A stretch of 33,018 bases of DNA, taken from the NCBI GenBank assembly GCA_013336035.1, contig JAAXUL010000002.1:1-33018 (forward strand). Direction: 5' to 3'. The notes beneath the pieces are model-generated. The model was not told the origin of the DNA, searched no databases, and saw only the letters and a list, made by a program, of their open reading frames with translations. The position numbers were made by a program, and so were the translations under genes. This document shows positions 7,908 to 17,820 of the stretch, one piece after another; the stretch's first letter is position 1, and the number at the start of each line of letters is the position of its first letter. Source of the stretch: Chloroflexales bacterium. Its GTDB lineage: Bacteria; Chloroflexota; Chloroflexia; Chloroflexales; Chloroflexaceae.

Positions 7908-9239
7908 CTACTCGCCCCCGAGGGCCAGGATCAGCTCGATCAGCAGCTGCCCGTGGCGGGCCAGGTCTTCGAGGGGGATATGCTCATCGGGGCCGTAGGG
8001 CGAGCTATCGGGCAGGGCCATCCCGACAGAGGCCACGGGGCAGGCGAGCTGCTCGACGAAGAGCTGCAGAGGCAGAGCGAAGGGGCCGGCGGGCACCGCG
8101 GGCAGCAGCGAGCCGAAGACCTCGGCGCCGGCCGCGGCCACCTGGCGCACAAAGAGGCTGTCGGAGACAGTGCGGGCCGGCGGGTAGCCGCCGGGCAGCC
8201 GCTCGAGAGCCACATCGGTGAAGCCCCGGTCGTCGAGGTGGGCCCGCAGCAGCGTCGCGACAGTCTCGGGGTCCTGGCGGGGGACGAGCTGGAAGTCGAG
8301 GACGGCGGTGGCAAGCGAGGGGAGCTGGGCGAGCTCGTGCTCGGGCTCGCAGTGGATGCTGCTGAGGTTGCAGGTTGGGAGGGTGACCTCGGCGCGGACC
8401 AGGGCGACGCCGCTCATGCCGAAGAGGAAGCCATCGGCGCCCCAGGCGGCAAGGCGGCCCGCCTCGTCGAGCCGGATGGCGCGCAGGGCGATATTCTCGT
8501 CGCGGGTCGGACCATCGACGCTGTCGTAGAAGCCGGGGATGCGGATATCCTCGTCCTCGCCCTTGATACTGGCGAGGGCCCAGGCGATGCGCCAGAGCGG
8601 GTTACGCAAGGCGGGGGCAGCGCCGGCGGGCAGGGGGTGGGCGGGGCCGCGGGCGCTCAGGCGCACCTGTAGCAAGCCCTTGCTGCCGCTATAGCAGATA
8701 GGGTTACCGATGGCGTCGCGCTCGCCGGCGCTGCCGAGGCAAACATCGGCGGCAATCAGGTCGCTGTGGGCGGCCAGAGCGGCGGGCAGGCTGGGCGAGC
8801 CGAGCAGCCCGCCGCCGTCGGCGACAAAGACGATGCTACAGGGGAGCTCGCCCTCGGCGTGGAGCAGCGCCTGGAGGGCCTGGATATGGGCGGCGAGCGG
8901 GCCCTTGCCCTCGGCGACGCCGCGCCCATAGAGCGCGCCCTCGCGCTCGGCAAGCTGGTAGGGCTCGTGGGACCAGGCGAGCCAGGGGCCGGGCGGAGGG
9001 GCGTCGAAGCGGTGGTAGAGCAGCAGAGAGCGGTCGTTGCGGCCAGCGCGGCGGGCGATAATGACCGGCGGGCCATCGCTAAAGATGCGCACCTGCATAC
9101 CGAGGCCGAGGAGCATGCGGGCGATCAGGTCGGCCGTGGCGCCGAGATCGTCAAGCTGGCCCACGCCCGAGGGTCGCGCGCAGAGAGTTCGGAGCGACTG
9201 GATGAGCTTCTCGGTCAGCAGAAGTGGTGGCGCTGACAC
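7908..9239 (-). CDS. M20-family peptidase-like protein with degraded metal site
   Basis: A 443-residue protein with the M20 dipeptidase/carboxypeptidase frame: LLLYHRFDAPPPGP (72-85), GALYGRGVAEGKG (101-113), IVFVADGGGLLGSP (136-149) and a lid-domain insertion. In active M20 enzymes these read LLYGHxDxxPPG, YGRGxxDDKG and EGEEExGS. Here the His ligand is Arg77 (a His sits one residue earlier), the bridging Asp is Glu110, the catalytic base and metal Glu are Gly144 and Leu145, and the C-terminal HxxNE-like site reads YGPDEH. Only Asp79 is clearly kept. It is probably a non-catalytic homologue or binds metal differently. The GTG start has GAGGAG upstream and an extended -10 at 9309. Confidence 0.88.
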   Translation of the reverse strand: MSAPPLLLTEKLIQSLRTLCARPSGVGQLDDLGATADLIARMLLGLGMQVRIFSDGPPVIIARRAGRNDRSLLLYHRFDAPPPGPWLAWSHEPYQLAEREGALYGRGVAEGKGPLAAHIQALQALLHAEGELPCSIVFVADGGGLLGSPSLPAALAAHSDLIAADVCLGSAGERDAIGNPICYSGSKGLLQVRLSARGPAHPLPAGAAPALRNPLWRIAWALASIKGEDEDIRIPGFYDSVDGPTRDENIALRAIRLDEAGRLAAWGADGFLFGMSGVALVRAEVTLPTCNLSSIHCEPEHELAQLPSLATAVLDFQLVPRQDPETVATLLRAHLDDRGFTDVALERLPGGYPPARTVSDSLFVRQVAAAGAEVFGSLLPAVPAGPFALPLQLFVEQLACPVASVGMALPDSSPYGPDEHIPLEDLARHGQLLIELILALGGE

Positions 9240-9303
9240 TAGGGGCTCCTCAGCTCGGCGCGAGCAGGAAAGTCATGGGTACAGCGTGTGCTTGATAGAG
9301 TTC

Positions 9304-9312
9304 ATTATAGCA
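9304..9312 (-). promoter_or_regulatory. Extended -10 promoter of the M20-like gene
   Basis: On the minus strand TGCTATAAT is an exact extended -10 (TGnTATAAT). Transcription would start near 9297, about 58 nt before the GTG start. Confidence 0.6.
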
Positions 9313-9377
9313 CGCGGCGCTACAGCGAGCCGACGGGCGATGCCATCCATAGCGCACCTGCCAACTTTGGCCTGGCT

Positions 9378-9396
9378 CTGGCTGTCTGACAGCCAG
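9378..9396. promoter_or_regulatory. Perfect 9-bp-arm palindrome upstream of a promoter
   Basis: CTGGCTGTC-T-GACAGCCAG is a perfect inverted repeat around one base. It ends 7 bp before the TTGACA box, centred near -53 of the predicted start, a position typical of an activator or repressor dimer site. Confidence 0.55.
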
Positions 9397-9403
9397 GGTC
9401 AAG

Positions 9404-9433
9404 TTGACAAGAATAGACAGGGCATATTAAAAT
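9404..9433 (+). promoter_or_regulatory. -35/-10 promoter for the peptide ABC operon
   Basis: TTGACA (9404-9409), an 18-nt spacer, then TAAAAT (9428-9433): a near-consensus housekeeping promoter. Transcription would begin near 9440 and give a leader of about 357 nt before the lipoprotein start. Confidence 0.55.
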
Positions 9434-9544
9434 TTGGGCGCACGAAAATTTCACATGGACACATCAGGTCGCCACCTAGAAAGCTTGTGCTTCTGGTGGC
9501 GCCGCCCCTATTTGGCACCATCTAAGCTAATCGGCATAGATCTG

Positions 9545-9553
9545 TGCTACAAT
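9545..9553 (+). promoter_or_regulatory. Extended -10 promoter, second start for the ABC operon
   Basis: TGCTACAAT, the same 9-mer found before three other genes in this window. Transcription would start near 9560. Confidence 0.5.
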
Positions 9554-9796
9554 CGGGTCGTCTTTGGACAGCATGGGCGTTTCATCCACGATACTCAATG
9601 GTTGGCACTACCGATAATCGCGGAGAGCTGCTAGCCGTTCAGCAGCGCGGCATGCTTTCGCACATTCTAAATTCGCCGGCAGATAAGGAGGTGGCCTATA
9701 CGTAGCTATGATGCGTAATGTGGGACAGCAGGCGGCATTAGATGCGCCACCGAGCACAGATTCTCTACAGATGCCTGACGAAAGGATCTAGGTTCC

Positions 9797-11710
9797 ATGC
9801 AGCACACCAAGATACCGAGAAACCTCACACTTGCGCTTGTCCTCGCGCTAGCACTACCGATTCTTGCCGCCTGCGCCGGCGGCACCCCTCCGGCGGCCTC
9901 ATCGACCGCCACCCCTGCCACGGCGACAGAGGCCGCCGCGGCGACAGAGGCCCCCGCGGCGACAGAGGCCCCCGCGGCGACAGAGGCCCCCGCGGGCGGC
10001 CCGGCCCAATCCCCAATTAACGACAAGGTGCTTGTATACGGCATCAACCAGGCGCCCGACACGCTGTTCGGCTATGAGACCCAGTCGTCGGCGAGCTACA
10101 ATGTTCTGGTCGGCCTCGGCTACTGCATCAAGACGCTCAGCTACGACTACCAGCCGACCTACTGCTTCGACGAGTACCCGACCCTCGAGAACGGCGGCGC
10201 GGTCAGCGCGACCGTGACGATCGACCCGGCGGCTATCTCGGTTGACAAGCCGATCATCGTCGGCGGCAACGTGATCACCGACACCACGCTGGCCGAGACC
10301 AGCGGGATCACGATCCCGAGCGAGCTAAGCCAGCTGACGCTCACCTACAACCTGAACCCCGACCTCAAGTGGGAGGACGGCACGCCGGTCACATCGGCCG
10401 ACGTGATCGAGAGCTTCCGCATCCAGAAGGATCCCGCGCTCCAGATTACAACCCGCTACTACATCGACCGCACGTGGACGGTGGAGGGGCCCGACGCGCA
10501 GACGGTCGTCATCACCATGGCGCCCGGCTACCTCGAGTCCAACTACTACTGGGCCAGCTGGCCCGGCGTGTCCCCGGCGCACCTCTATAACGGCAAGTCG
10601 ATCGACGAGATCCGGGCGGCCGAGAGCGAGCACCCCTTCTCGTACGGGCCGTACATGGTGCAGGAGAACAAGCCCAACGAGTCGACGACGCTGGTCTCGA
10701 ACCCGTACTTCACGCCACAGCCGAAGATCGGCACGGTGATCTTCAAGTATGTGAGCGACACCAACCAGCTGCTGGCGCAGGCCGAGAGCGGCGACATCGA
10801 CGTCATCGGCACGATCGGCCTGGGCCTCTCGGATGTGCCGAAGCTCGACGATCTGGAGGCGGCCGGCAAGCTCACGGCGCAGTATGTGCCGGCGTCGGTG
10901 TGGGAGCATATCGACTTTGGCGTCCAGCGCGGCGACGGCGAGAAGCCGTTCTTCGACGATGTGAAGGTGCGCCAGGCGGTCGCCTACGGCACCAACCGCC
11001 AGGAGATCATCGAGAAGGTGCTGTACGGCAAGACGACGGTGATGAACTCCTATCTGCCGGGCGATCACCCGTCGTTTGCGAAGACCGGCCTGGACGACTA
11101 TGCGTTCGATCTCGCGAAGGCCAAGGCGCTGCTGGACGAGGCGGGCTGGGCGGCTGGCGCGGATGGCATCCGCGAGAAGGACGGCCGCAAGCTCGCGTTC
11201 ACGCTCTACACGACCGAGGGCAACGCGACGCGCAAGGCGGTGACCGAGGTGATCCAGCAGCAGTGGAAAGAGCTGGGCATCGACCTGAAGCTCGAGTACG
11301 TGCCCGGCCCGGCAGTGCTGTTCAAGAGCGGCGCGGAGGGCCTCCTGGCCGGCCGGCGCTTCGACACGGCGCTGTACGCCTGGCAGTCGAACCCCGAGCC
11401 ATCGCACAACCTGTACATCTGCAGCGAGATCCCGACCGAGGAGAACGGCTACGTCGGGCAGAATAACCCCGGCTACTGCAGCGCGGAGTTCGACGCGGCC
11501 GCCAAGGCCGCGCAGACGGAGCTGGACAAGGCCAAGCGGCTGGAGCTCGACGCGGTGCCGCAGCAGATCTGGAACAAAGACCTGCCGGCGCTGCCGCTCT
11601 ACCAGCGCCCGCAGATCGCCACGGTCAGCCCGAGGGTGACCGGCGTCGTCATCGACCCGACCAGCCTGTACGACCTCTACAACATCGAAGAGATCGACAT
11701 CAGCGAGTAG
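9797..11710 (+). CDS. Family 5 substrate-binding lipoprotein of a peptide-type ABC transporter
   Basis: A 637-residue extracytoplasmic solute-binding protein (SBP_bac_5 family; DppA/OppA type) that delivers peptides or similar solutes to the permease pair downstream. The signal peptide ends in the lipobox LAAC (Cys26). A tether of ATEAPA repeats (about 40-70) precedes the mature domain, which has the family feature DLKWEDGTPVTSADVIESF and closes with LPLYQRPQ. AAAGGA sits 10 nt before the ATG. It is the first gene of a five-gene operon, and a hairpin after it (11729-11756) probably sets a higher mRNA level than for the permeases. The substrate cannot be predicted. Confidence 0.95.
   Translation: MQHTKIPRNLTLALVLALALPILAACAGGTPPAASSTATPATATEAAAATEAPAATEAPAATEAPAGGPAQSPINDKVLVYGINQAPDTLFGYETQSSASYNVLVGLGYCIKTLSYDYQPTYCFDEYPTLENGGAVSATVTIDPAAISVDKPIIVGGNVITDTTLAETSGITIPSELSQLTLTYNLNPDLKWEDGTPVTSADVIESFRIQKDPALQITTRYYIDRTWTVEGPDAQTVVITMAPGYLESNYYWASWPGVSPAHLYNGKSIDEIRAAESEHPFSYGPYMVQENKPNESTTLVSNPYFTPQPKIGTVIFKYVSDTNQLLAQAESGDIDVIGTIGLGLSDVPKLDDLEAAGKLTAQYVPASVWEHIDFGVQRGDGEKPFFDDVKVRQAVAYGTNRQEIIEKVLYGKTTVMNSYLPGDHPSFAKTGLDDYAFDLAKAKALLDEAGWAAGADGIREKDGRKLAFTLYTTEGNATRKAVTEVIQQQWKELGIDLKLEYVPGPAVLFKSGAEGLLAGRRFDTALYAWQSNPEPSHNLYICSEIPTEENGYVGQNNPGYCSAEFDAAAKAAQTELDKAKRLELDAVPQQIWNKDLPALPLYQRPQIATVSPRVTGVVIDPTSLYDLYNIEEIDISE
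9923..9994 (+). repeat. Four 18-bp tandem repeats inside the lipoprotein linker
   Basis: The unit GCGACAGAGGCCCCCGCG occurs four times (the first copy has one mismatch) and encodes the ATEAPA tether. Repeats of this kind change length easily by slippage without a frameshift. Confidence 0.9.
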
Positions 11711-11728
11711 GGTCTCTGCAGGGCTAGC

Positions 11729-11756
11729 GCGAGGGGCGGGCGTGCGCGCCCCTCGC
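11729..11756 (+). terminator. Intra-operon hairpin after the binding-protein gene
   Basis: GCGAGGGGCG and CGCCCCTCGC form a 10-bp GC-rich stem with an 8-nt loop, followed by AACAATT rather than a U-run. It probably acts as a partial terminator or 3' stabiliser that lets the binding protein outnumber the permease, as in many ABC operons. Confidence 0.55.
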
Positions 11757-11847
11757 AACAATTGCTCTAAAGCCGGAGAAGGGGGAGCCTGGAGATAATC
11801 TTCCGGCCCCCCTTACCAACTAATTCTGGGAAGAGGAGCACAAAGCG

Positions 11848-12915
11848 ATGGCGACATTCTTAGTTCGACGCCTGTTTCAAATGTCTCTTGTGCTCTTAAT
11901 ATCTACATTTGTAATCTTTATGATCCTGAGCCTGGTGCCGGGCGGGCCGCTCGACAGCCTGCGCCAGAATACCGACCCACGTAGGCGCCCGAGCGAGGCC
12001 GACATCAAGCGCATGGAAAAGGCCATGGGCATCGACAAGCCCTGGCAGCTCCAGTATGTCACCTGGATGCTGGGCGACACCTGGCTCGAGAAGGTCGGGC
12101 TGCCGCAGTACGAGGGCAAGCGACGTGGCATCATCCGTGGCGACCTGGGGGTGTCGTGGAAAGTCAACAGCAACAAGCCGGTGCTCGAGATCATCGGCGC
12201 GCGCCTGCCGGATACGCTGCGCCTGATGATCACCGCCACCCTGCTCTCGATCTTGCTGGCGATCCCGATCGGCATCTACTCGGCGGTGCACCAGTACTCG
12301 CCCGGCGACTATATCTTTACGACGATTAGCTTCATCGGGATCTCGCTACCCTCATTCTGGTTCGGCCTCATGCTCATCGCCGCGATGCTGGCGCTCAAGC
12401 GCAACGGATTGTTCTCGTTGCCGACCGGCGACGTGGTCGCCCTGCGCGACTACGTGGTGCTGGGCCTGGGCAAGATCCAGGCCGGCTCGTTCCTCGACCG
12501 GACGCTGCGCCTGGCGATGCCGGTGACGGTGCTGACGCTGATCAATATGGCGGGCTACAGCCGCTTCTTGCGCTCATCGATGCTCGAGGTGCTCAAGCAG
12601 GACTATGTGCGCACGGCGCGCGCCAAAGGGGTGCGCGAGCGGCTGGTGGTGCTCAAGCACGCGATGCGCAACGCGCTGATCCCGCTGATTACGATTATTG
12701 TCTATACGATCCCGGCCATCTGGGGCGGCGCGCTGATCACCGAGTCGATCTTCAACTACAAGGGCCTTGGCTGGCTCTACATCCAGGCCCTTGGCCAGCA
12801 GGACTGGCCGATCGTCACGGCATTCCTGCTGGTGCAGGCGATCCTGGTGGTGTTCGCCAATATGCTCGCCGATGTGCTCTATACGGTCGCCGATCCGCGG
12901 ATTCGTCTTTCGTGA
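11848..12915 (+). CDS. ABC transporter permease, DppB/OppB type
   Basis: A 355-residue inner-membrane permease. It begins with the conserved FLVRRLFQMSLVLLISTFVIF helix of the DppB/OppB family, has a large extracytoplasmic loop (about 35-110), then further membrane segments and the EAA coupling loop LKQDYVRTARAKGVRERLV. GAGGAG lies 9 nt before ATG. It pairs with the DppC-type permease 11 nt downstream to form the channel. Confidence 0.95.
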   Translation: MATFLVRRLFQMSLVLLISTFVIFMILSLVPGGPLDSLRQNTDPRRRPSEADIKRMEKAMGIDKPWQLQYVTWMLGDTWLEKVGLPQYEGKRRGIIRGDLGVSWKVNSNKPVLEIIGARLPDTLRLMITATLLSILLAIPIGIYSAVHQYSPGDYIFTTISFIGISLPSFWFGLMLIAAMLALKRNGLFSLPTGDVVALRDYVVLGLGKIQAGSFLDRTLRLAMPVTVLTLINMAGYSRFLRSSMLEVLKQDYVRTARAKGVRERLVVLKHAMRNALIPLITIIVYTIPAIWGGALITESIFNYKGLGWLYIQALGQQDWPIVTAFLLVQAILVVFANMLADVLYTVADPRIRLS

Positions 12916-12926
12916 GGGGGTAGATT

Positions 12927-13823
12927 ATGGCCCTTGTAGCGCCGCGAATCGAGGGTGCCGAGCTACTTGACAAAGAGATCGAAAGCCCATGGCGGCTGGT
13001 GGTTCGGCGCTTCCTGCGCCACCGTCTGGCCGTCTTCAGCCTGATCGTCCTACTCGTTATTATCGGTATGACGATCGCGGCGCCGATTGTCACCTGGCAT
13101 GACCCGAACTTCCAGGTGCTGGATCTTAAAGATCAGCCGCCGTCGGCCGACCATATCATGGGGACCGACTATATCGGCCGCGACATCTATGCCCGCGTGG
13201 TCTACGCCGGGCGAGTGTCGCTGGGTATCGCGTTCTCGGTCGTGCTGCTCTCCAGCGCCTTCGGGATTGTAGTGGGTGTGGTCAGCGGCTTCTTCGGCGG
13301 CTGGGTCGACGCGCTGCTGATGCGGATCGTCGACTTCATGCTAACCCTCCCGTTCCTGCCAATCTTGCTGGTGGTGATCACCATCTTCTCGCCAAGCATC
13401 CCGCTGCTGATCTTTGTGCTGGTGGTGACCGGCTGGACCGGTACGGCGCGCCTGCTCCGCGGCCAGATCTTGAGCCTGCGCGAGCAGACATTCGTCGAGG
13501 CGTCGCGGGCGCTCGGCGCGTCGCGCGGGCGGATCATGTTCCGCCACCTGGTGCCAAACGCGCTCGCCCCGATCATCGTGACGATTACGCTTGGCCTGAG
13601 CGATATTGTGATCACCGAGGCGGCCCTGAGCTTCCTGGGGTTCGGCGTGCAGCCGCCCAACGCCTCGTGGGGCAATATGCTCCAGGGCGTGACGCTGACA
13701 GTGCTCGACAAGTATCCGTGGCAAGCGTTCTACCCTGGCCTGGCGATCTTTATCACCTCGCTGACGGTCAACTTCCTAGGCGACGGCCTGCGCGACGCGC
13801 TTGACCCGCGGCAGAAGATGTAG
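12927..13823 (+). CDS. ABC transporter permease, DppC/OppC type
   Basis: A 298-residue second permease subunit. An N-terminal OppC_N-like helix (HRLAVFSLIVLLVIIGMTIA) is followed by the conserved GTDYIGRDIYARVVYAGRVSL stretch, the membrane domain, and the EAA loop EASRALGASRGRIMFRHLVPNAL. It ends with the family-typical GDGLRDALDPR. GGGGG lies just upstream of ATG. Confidence 0.95.
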   Translation: MALVAPRIEGAELLDKEIESPWRLVVRRFLRHRLAVFSLIVLLVIIGMTIAAPIVTWHDPNFQVLDLKDQPPSADHIMGTDYIGRDIYARVVYAGRVSLGIAFSVVLLSSAFGIVVGVVSGFFGGWVDALLMRIVDFMLTLPFLPILLVVITIFSPSIPLLIFVLVVTGWTGTARLLRGQILSLREQTFVEASRALGASRGRIMFRHLVPNALAPIIVTITLGLSDIVITEAALSFLGFGVQPPNASWGNMLQGVTLTVLDKYPWQAFYPGLAIFITSLTVNFLGDGLRDALDPRQKM

Positions 13824-13899
13824 CGCAGAGGCCAGGGGCGCCTCGACCCCACCATGTGACCGAACCGAAATACCTATTCTCCAAGTTACAGGGGCTTAT

Positions 13900-14973
13900 G
13901 TGGCAGCATCGTCAAGTGTAGCCGTGTCGCTCGCGAAGCAGAGCCATACCACGGGCCAGGCGGATATCCTGCTCGAAGTGCGGGGGCTGAAAACCCATTT
14001 CTATACTGAAGATGGGGTCGTTCAGGCGGTAGATGGTGTTGACCTGACCCTGCGCCGCGGCGAGACGCTGGGGGTGGTCGGCGAGAGCGGCAGCGGAAAA
14101 AGTGTCACGGCGCTCTCGATCATGCGGCTGATCATCCCGCCGGGTAAGATCGTCGATGGCGAGATCCTCCTCGACGGCAACAACCTGCGCGACCTGGGCG
14201 ACGAAGAGATGCGCCAGATGCGCGGCAGCCGCATCTCGATGATCTTCCAGCAGCCGACAACCTGCCTCAACCCGGTCTTTAAGGTTGGCGACCAGGTGAA
14301 GGAGGCGCTGTATATCCACCAGGGGATGTCCAGCGAGGAGGCGCGCAATCGCGCGATCGAGCTGTTCCGTATGGTCGGCCTGCCCGACCCGGCACGCCGG
14401 CTTGACCAGTACCCCCACGAGCTGTCGGGCGGGCAGTGTCAGCGGGTGATGATCGCGATGGCGCTGGCGTGCAACCCCGAGCTGCTGATCGCCGATGAGC
14501 CGACAACTGCGCTCGATGTGACGATCCAGGCCCAGATCCTGGACCTGATGCGCGCCCTGCGCGAGAGCATCGCGACGGCCATCCTCCTGATCACGCACGA
14601 TATGGGCGTTGTGGCCGAAATGTGCGACAACGTGATAGTCATGTACGCCGGCCAGGTGATCGAGTACGCCGATGTGCGCAGCCTCTTCGCCAACCCGAAG
14701 CACCCTTACACCGAGGGGTTGCTGGCGTCGGTGCCGGTGCTAGGCAAGATCAGCGACGATCTAGCGACGATCCCCGGCACGGTGCCGAGCCTGATCAAAC
14801 CGCCCCAGGGTTGCCACTTCGCCGGACGCTGCGCCTACCGCTTTGAGCGGTGTGACGAGCCGCCACCGCTGTACGATCTGGCCGGCGGGCGCAAGTCGCG
14901 CTGCTGGATCCATCGCAACGGCGAGGTAGATCTGAAAGAGCAGAAACGCACCGAGGTGTCAGACATTACGTGA
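13900..14973 (+). CDS. Oligopeptide/dipeptide ABC transporter ATP-binding protein, DppD/OppD type
   Basis: About 357 residues from GTG at 13900 (AGGGG five bases upstream). The track start at 13801 would overlap the permease gene and add an atypical tail. It has Walker A GESGSGKS, the Q-loop region [12 protein letters not shown], signature LSGGQCQRV and Walker [13 protein letters not shown]. The C-terminal oligopeptide/dipeptide extension includes a cysteine cluster, [14 protein letters not shown]. The signature has Cys where Arg is usual (LSGGxxQR), a minor variation. It energises transport as a heterodimer with the next gene product. Confidence 0.93.
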   Translation: MAASSSVAVSLAKQSHTTGQADILLEVRGLKTHFYTEDGVVQAVDGVDLTLRRGETLGVVGESGSGKSVTALSIMRLIIPPGKIVDGEILLDGNNLRDLGDEEMRQMRGSRISMIFQQPTTCLNPVFKVGDQVKEALYIHQGMSSEEARNRAIELFRMVGLPDPARRLDQYPHELSGGQCQRVMIAMALACNPELLIADEPTTALDVTIQAQILDLMRALRESIATAILLITHDMGVVAEMCDNVIVMYAGQVIEYADVRSLFANPKHPYTEGLLASVPVLGKISDDLATIPGTVPSLIKPPQGCHFAGRCAYRFERCDEPPPLYDLAGGRKSRCWIHRNGEVDLKEQKRTEVSDIT

Positions 14974-14989
14974 TTATGAGGCACAAGCG

Positions 14990-16033
14990 ATGACGGCTTC
15001 AGCGCAACCCAAGCAGTCCAAAGATATGTTGATCGAGGTCGATAACCTCGTCAAATACTTTCCAATCAAAGGCGGCCTGCTGCGCCGTACAATCGCGCAG
15101 GTCAAGGCAGTGGACGGCGTCAGCTTCGCGGTTCGGCGCGGCGAGACGCTTGGGCTGGTTGGCGAGAGCGGCTGCGGCAAGACGACGACCGGGCGGACGA
15201 TCCTGCGCCTCGAGCAGCCGACCGGCGGCAAGGTGATCTTCGACGGCAAGGATGTCTTCGCGGCCCCATCCAGCCAGCTGAAGGCGCTGCGCCGCGATAT
15301 GCAGATCATCTTCCAGGATCCGTACTCCTCGCTCGACCCGCGCGTGACGATCGGCGAGAGCATCGCCGAGGGGCTGGTGATCCACAATCTCGGCAGCCCG
15401 AAGGAGCGGGTCGCGAAGGTGCGCCAGATGCTGGCCAAGGTCGGCCTGCACCCGAGCCATATGCAGCGCTTCCCGCACGAGTTCTCCGGCGGCCAGCGCC
15501 AGCGGATCGGCATCGCGCGCGCGCTGGTGATGGAGCCCAAGCTGATCGTCTGCGACGAGCCGGTGTCGGCGCTCGATGTGAGCATCCAGTCGCAGGTGCT
15601 GAACCTGCTGCGCCGCCTGCAAGGCGAGTTCGGCCTGACCTACCTGTTCATCGCCCACAACCTGAGCGTCGTCGAGCATATCAGCGACCGGGTGGGGGTG
15701 ATGTACCTGGGCAAGCTAGTCGAGCTGGCCGATCGCGAGGATCTGTTCCGCGACCCGAAGCACCCGTACACCAGGGCGCTGATCTCGGCGATCCCGATCC
15801 CGGACCCGACGATCCGGCGCGAGCGGATCATCTTGCAGGGTGACGTGCCGAGCCCGGTGAATCCGCCCTCGGGCTGCCGCTTCCATCCGCGCTGCTGGCT
15901 AGCGCGCGATATCTGTAGGCAGGTCGATCCGCCGTTCGAGGAGAAGGCGTCCGGCCACTGGGCGGCGTGCCACTTCTCAGATAAGGTCGAGGAGCCCCTG
16001 CCAAAGAGCGGCGCCGCGGCGACGCTAGCCTAG
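14990..16033 (+). CDS. Oligopeptide/dipeptide ABC transporter ATP-binding protein, DppF/OppF type
   Basis: A 347-residue second ATPase. It has Walker [19 protein letters not shown] after the Q-loop, signature [15 protein letters not shown], Walker [15 protein letters not shown], and the C-terminal oligopeptide extension with [14 protein letters not shown]. The gene starts 16 nt after the previous stop. It is the last recognised transporter gene; moxR follows 22 nt later, so the transcript may continue. Confidence 0.94.
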   Translation: MTASAQPKQSKDMLIEVDNLVKYFPIKGGLLRRTIAQVKAVDGVSFAVRRGETLGLVGESGCGKTTTGRTILRLEQPTGGKVIFDGKDVFAAPSSQLKALRRDMQIIFQDPYSSLDPRVTIGESIAEGLVIHNLGSPKERVAKVRQMLAKVGLHPSHMQRFPHEFSGGQRQRIGIARALVMEPKLIVCDEPVSALDVSIQSQVLNLLRRLQGEFGLTYLFIAHNLSVVEHISDRVGVMYLGKLVELADREDLFRDPKHPYTRALISAIPIPDPTIRRERIILQGDVPSPVNPPSGCRFHPRCWLARDICRQVDPPFEEKASGHWAACHFSDKVEEPLPKSGAAATLA

Positions 16034-16055
16034 AGCCGATCGCCCATGGGAGGGT

Positions 16056-17003
<948 letters not shown>

Positions 17004-17018
17004 CTGGAGGGAGCATCG

Positions 17019-17798
17019 ATGTCTGATCTGCTGACCCTGGCCCGCGAGGGCCCCGTCACCACCCTGACCCTGAACCGGCCCGAGCTGCACAACGCCTTCA
17101 ACGCCGAGCTGATCACCGCCCTGCACGCGGCCTGCGAGGAGGTGGCCCGTGACGCCGCCATACGGGTGCTGGTGCTCCAGGGCGCGGGCCCCTCGTTTTG
17201 CGCCGGGGCCGACCTGAACTGGATGCGCGAGAGCCTGGGCTACACGCATGAGGAGAACCTGGCCGACGCGGGGCGGCTCGACGCCATGCTCGAGGCCCTA
17301 AATTCGCTGCCGGTGGCGGTGGTGGGTCGCGTCCACGGCGCGGCCCTGGGGGGCGGGGTGGGCCTGGCGGCCTGCTGCGACCTTGTGGTGGCCGCCGAAG
17401 GGGCGAGCTTCGGCTTCAGCGAGGCCCGCCTGGGGCTGCTGCCGGCGGTGATCGCCCGCCCCGTAGTGCGCAAGATCGGCCCGGGGCATGCCCGGGCCCT
17501 CTTCGTCAGCGCGCGGCGCTTCAGCGCCCACCACGCCCTCACGATCGGCCTCGCCCACGAGGTCGTGCCCGACGAGCAGCTCGACGCCGCCGTGGCCCGC
17601 CTGGTCGCCGACCTGCTGCGCTGCGGCCCCCAGGCCATCGCGGCCTCGAAGGCCCTGATCGAGGCCGTGACAGGCCTGCACCCCGCCGAGGCCCGCGACT
17701 ATGTGGTCGGCGCCATCGCCGCGGCCCGCACCGGCCCCGAGGGGCAAGAGGGCCTGCGGGCCTTCCTCGAGAAGCGCGCGCCGCGGTGGGCGGGGTAA
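17019..17798 (+). CDS. Enoyl-CoA hydratase/isomerase family, methylglutaconyl-CoA hydratase-like
   Basis: A 259-residue crotonase-fold enzyme. The oxyanion-hole segments are SFCAGADLNWMR (59-70) and HGAALGGGVGL (106-116). ACCDLVVA and FSEARLGLLPA (Glu135) follow. CAGADLNWM together with an EN-rich helix and ACCD is typical of the LiuC/AtuE-type methylglutaconyl-CoA hydratases of leucine and isoprenoid breakdown, but substrate calls within this superfamily are soft. GGAGGGAG precedes the ATG. It ends three bases from the convergent coaE. Confidence 0.88.
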   Translation: MSDLLTLAREGPVTTLTLNRPELHNAFNAELITALHAACEEVARDAAIRVLVLQGAGPSFCAGADLNWMRESLGYTHEENLADAGRLDAMLEALNSLPVAVVGRVHGAALGGGVGLAACCDLVVAAEGASFGFSEARLGLLPAVIARPVVRKIGPGHARALFVSARRFSAHHALTIGLAHEVVPDEQLDAAVARLVADLLRCGPQAIAASKALIEAVTGLHPAEARDYVVGAIAAARTGPEGQEGLRAFLEKRAPRWAG

Positions 17799-17820
17799 AG
17801 GCTACCCCACGCTCACCGCG
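17782..17820. terminator. Bidirectional nested hairpin over two stop codons
   Basis: The outer stem CGCGGTG/CACCGCG (17782-17788 with 17814-17820) encloses the inner stem GGGGTA/TACCCC (17792-17797 with 17803-17808). It spans the stop codons of the convergent crotonase and coaE genes. No U-tract is present. Confidence 0.5.

Larger units (their letters stand above)
9240..9796. other. 557-bp regulatory region upstream of the peptide ABC operon
   Basis: No convincing gene is present. It contains the M20-like promoter (minus), a perfect palindrome (9378-9396), a TTGACA/TAAAAT promoter (9404-9433) and a TGCTACAAT promoter (9545-9553). The leader then has a 6-bp hairpin GCTGCT/AGCAGC (9627-9646), a full anti-SD complement AAGGAGGTGG at 9685-9694 with no start codon at normal spacing, and a 27-codon ORF (9708-9791) that ends five bases before the lipoprotein start. 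The 66-aa ORF at 9434 is not credible as protein. Confidence 0.6.

Noticed and set aside
9434-9634. 66-aa ORF in the transporter leader
   Set aside because: It has no ribosome site, overlaps the TGCTACAAT promoter, and has non-coding composition.
9240-9796. tRNA or known riboswitch in the long leader
   Set aside because: I found no cloverleaf, T-loop or recognisable aptamer core by eye; a covariance-model search would settle it.
10325-11761. 478-aa minus-strand ORF
   Set aside because: It is antisense to the substrate-binding protein and extends into the operon hairpin; no domain is recognised.
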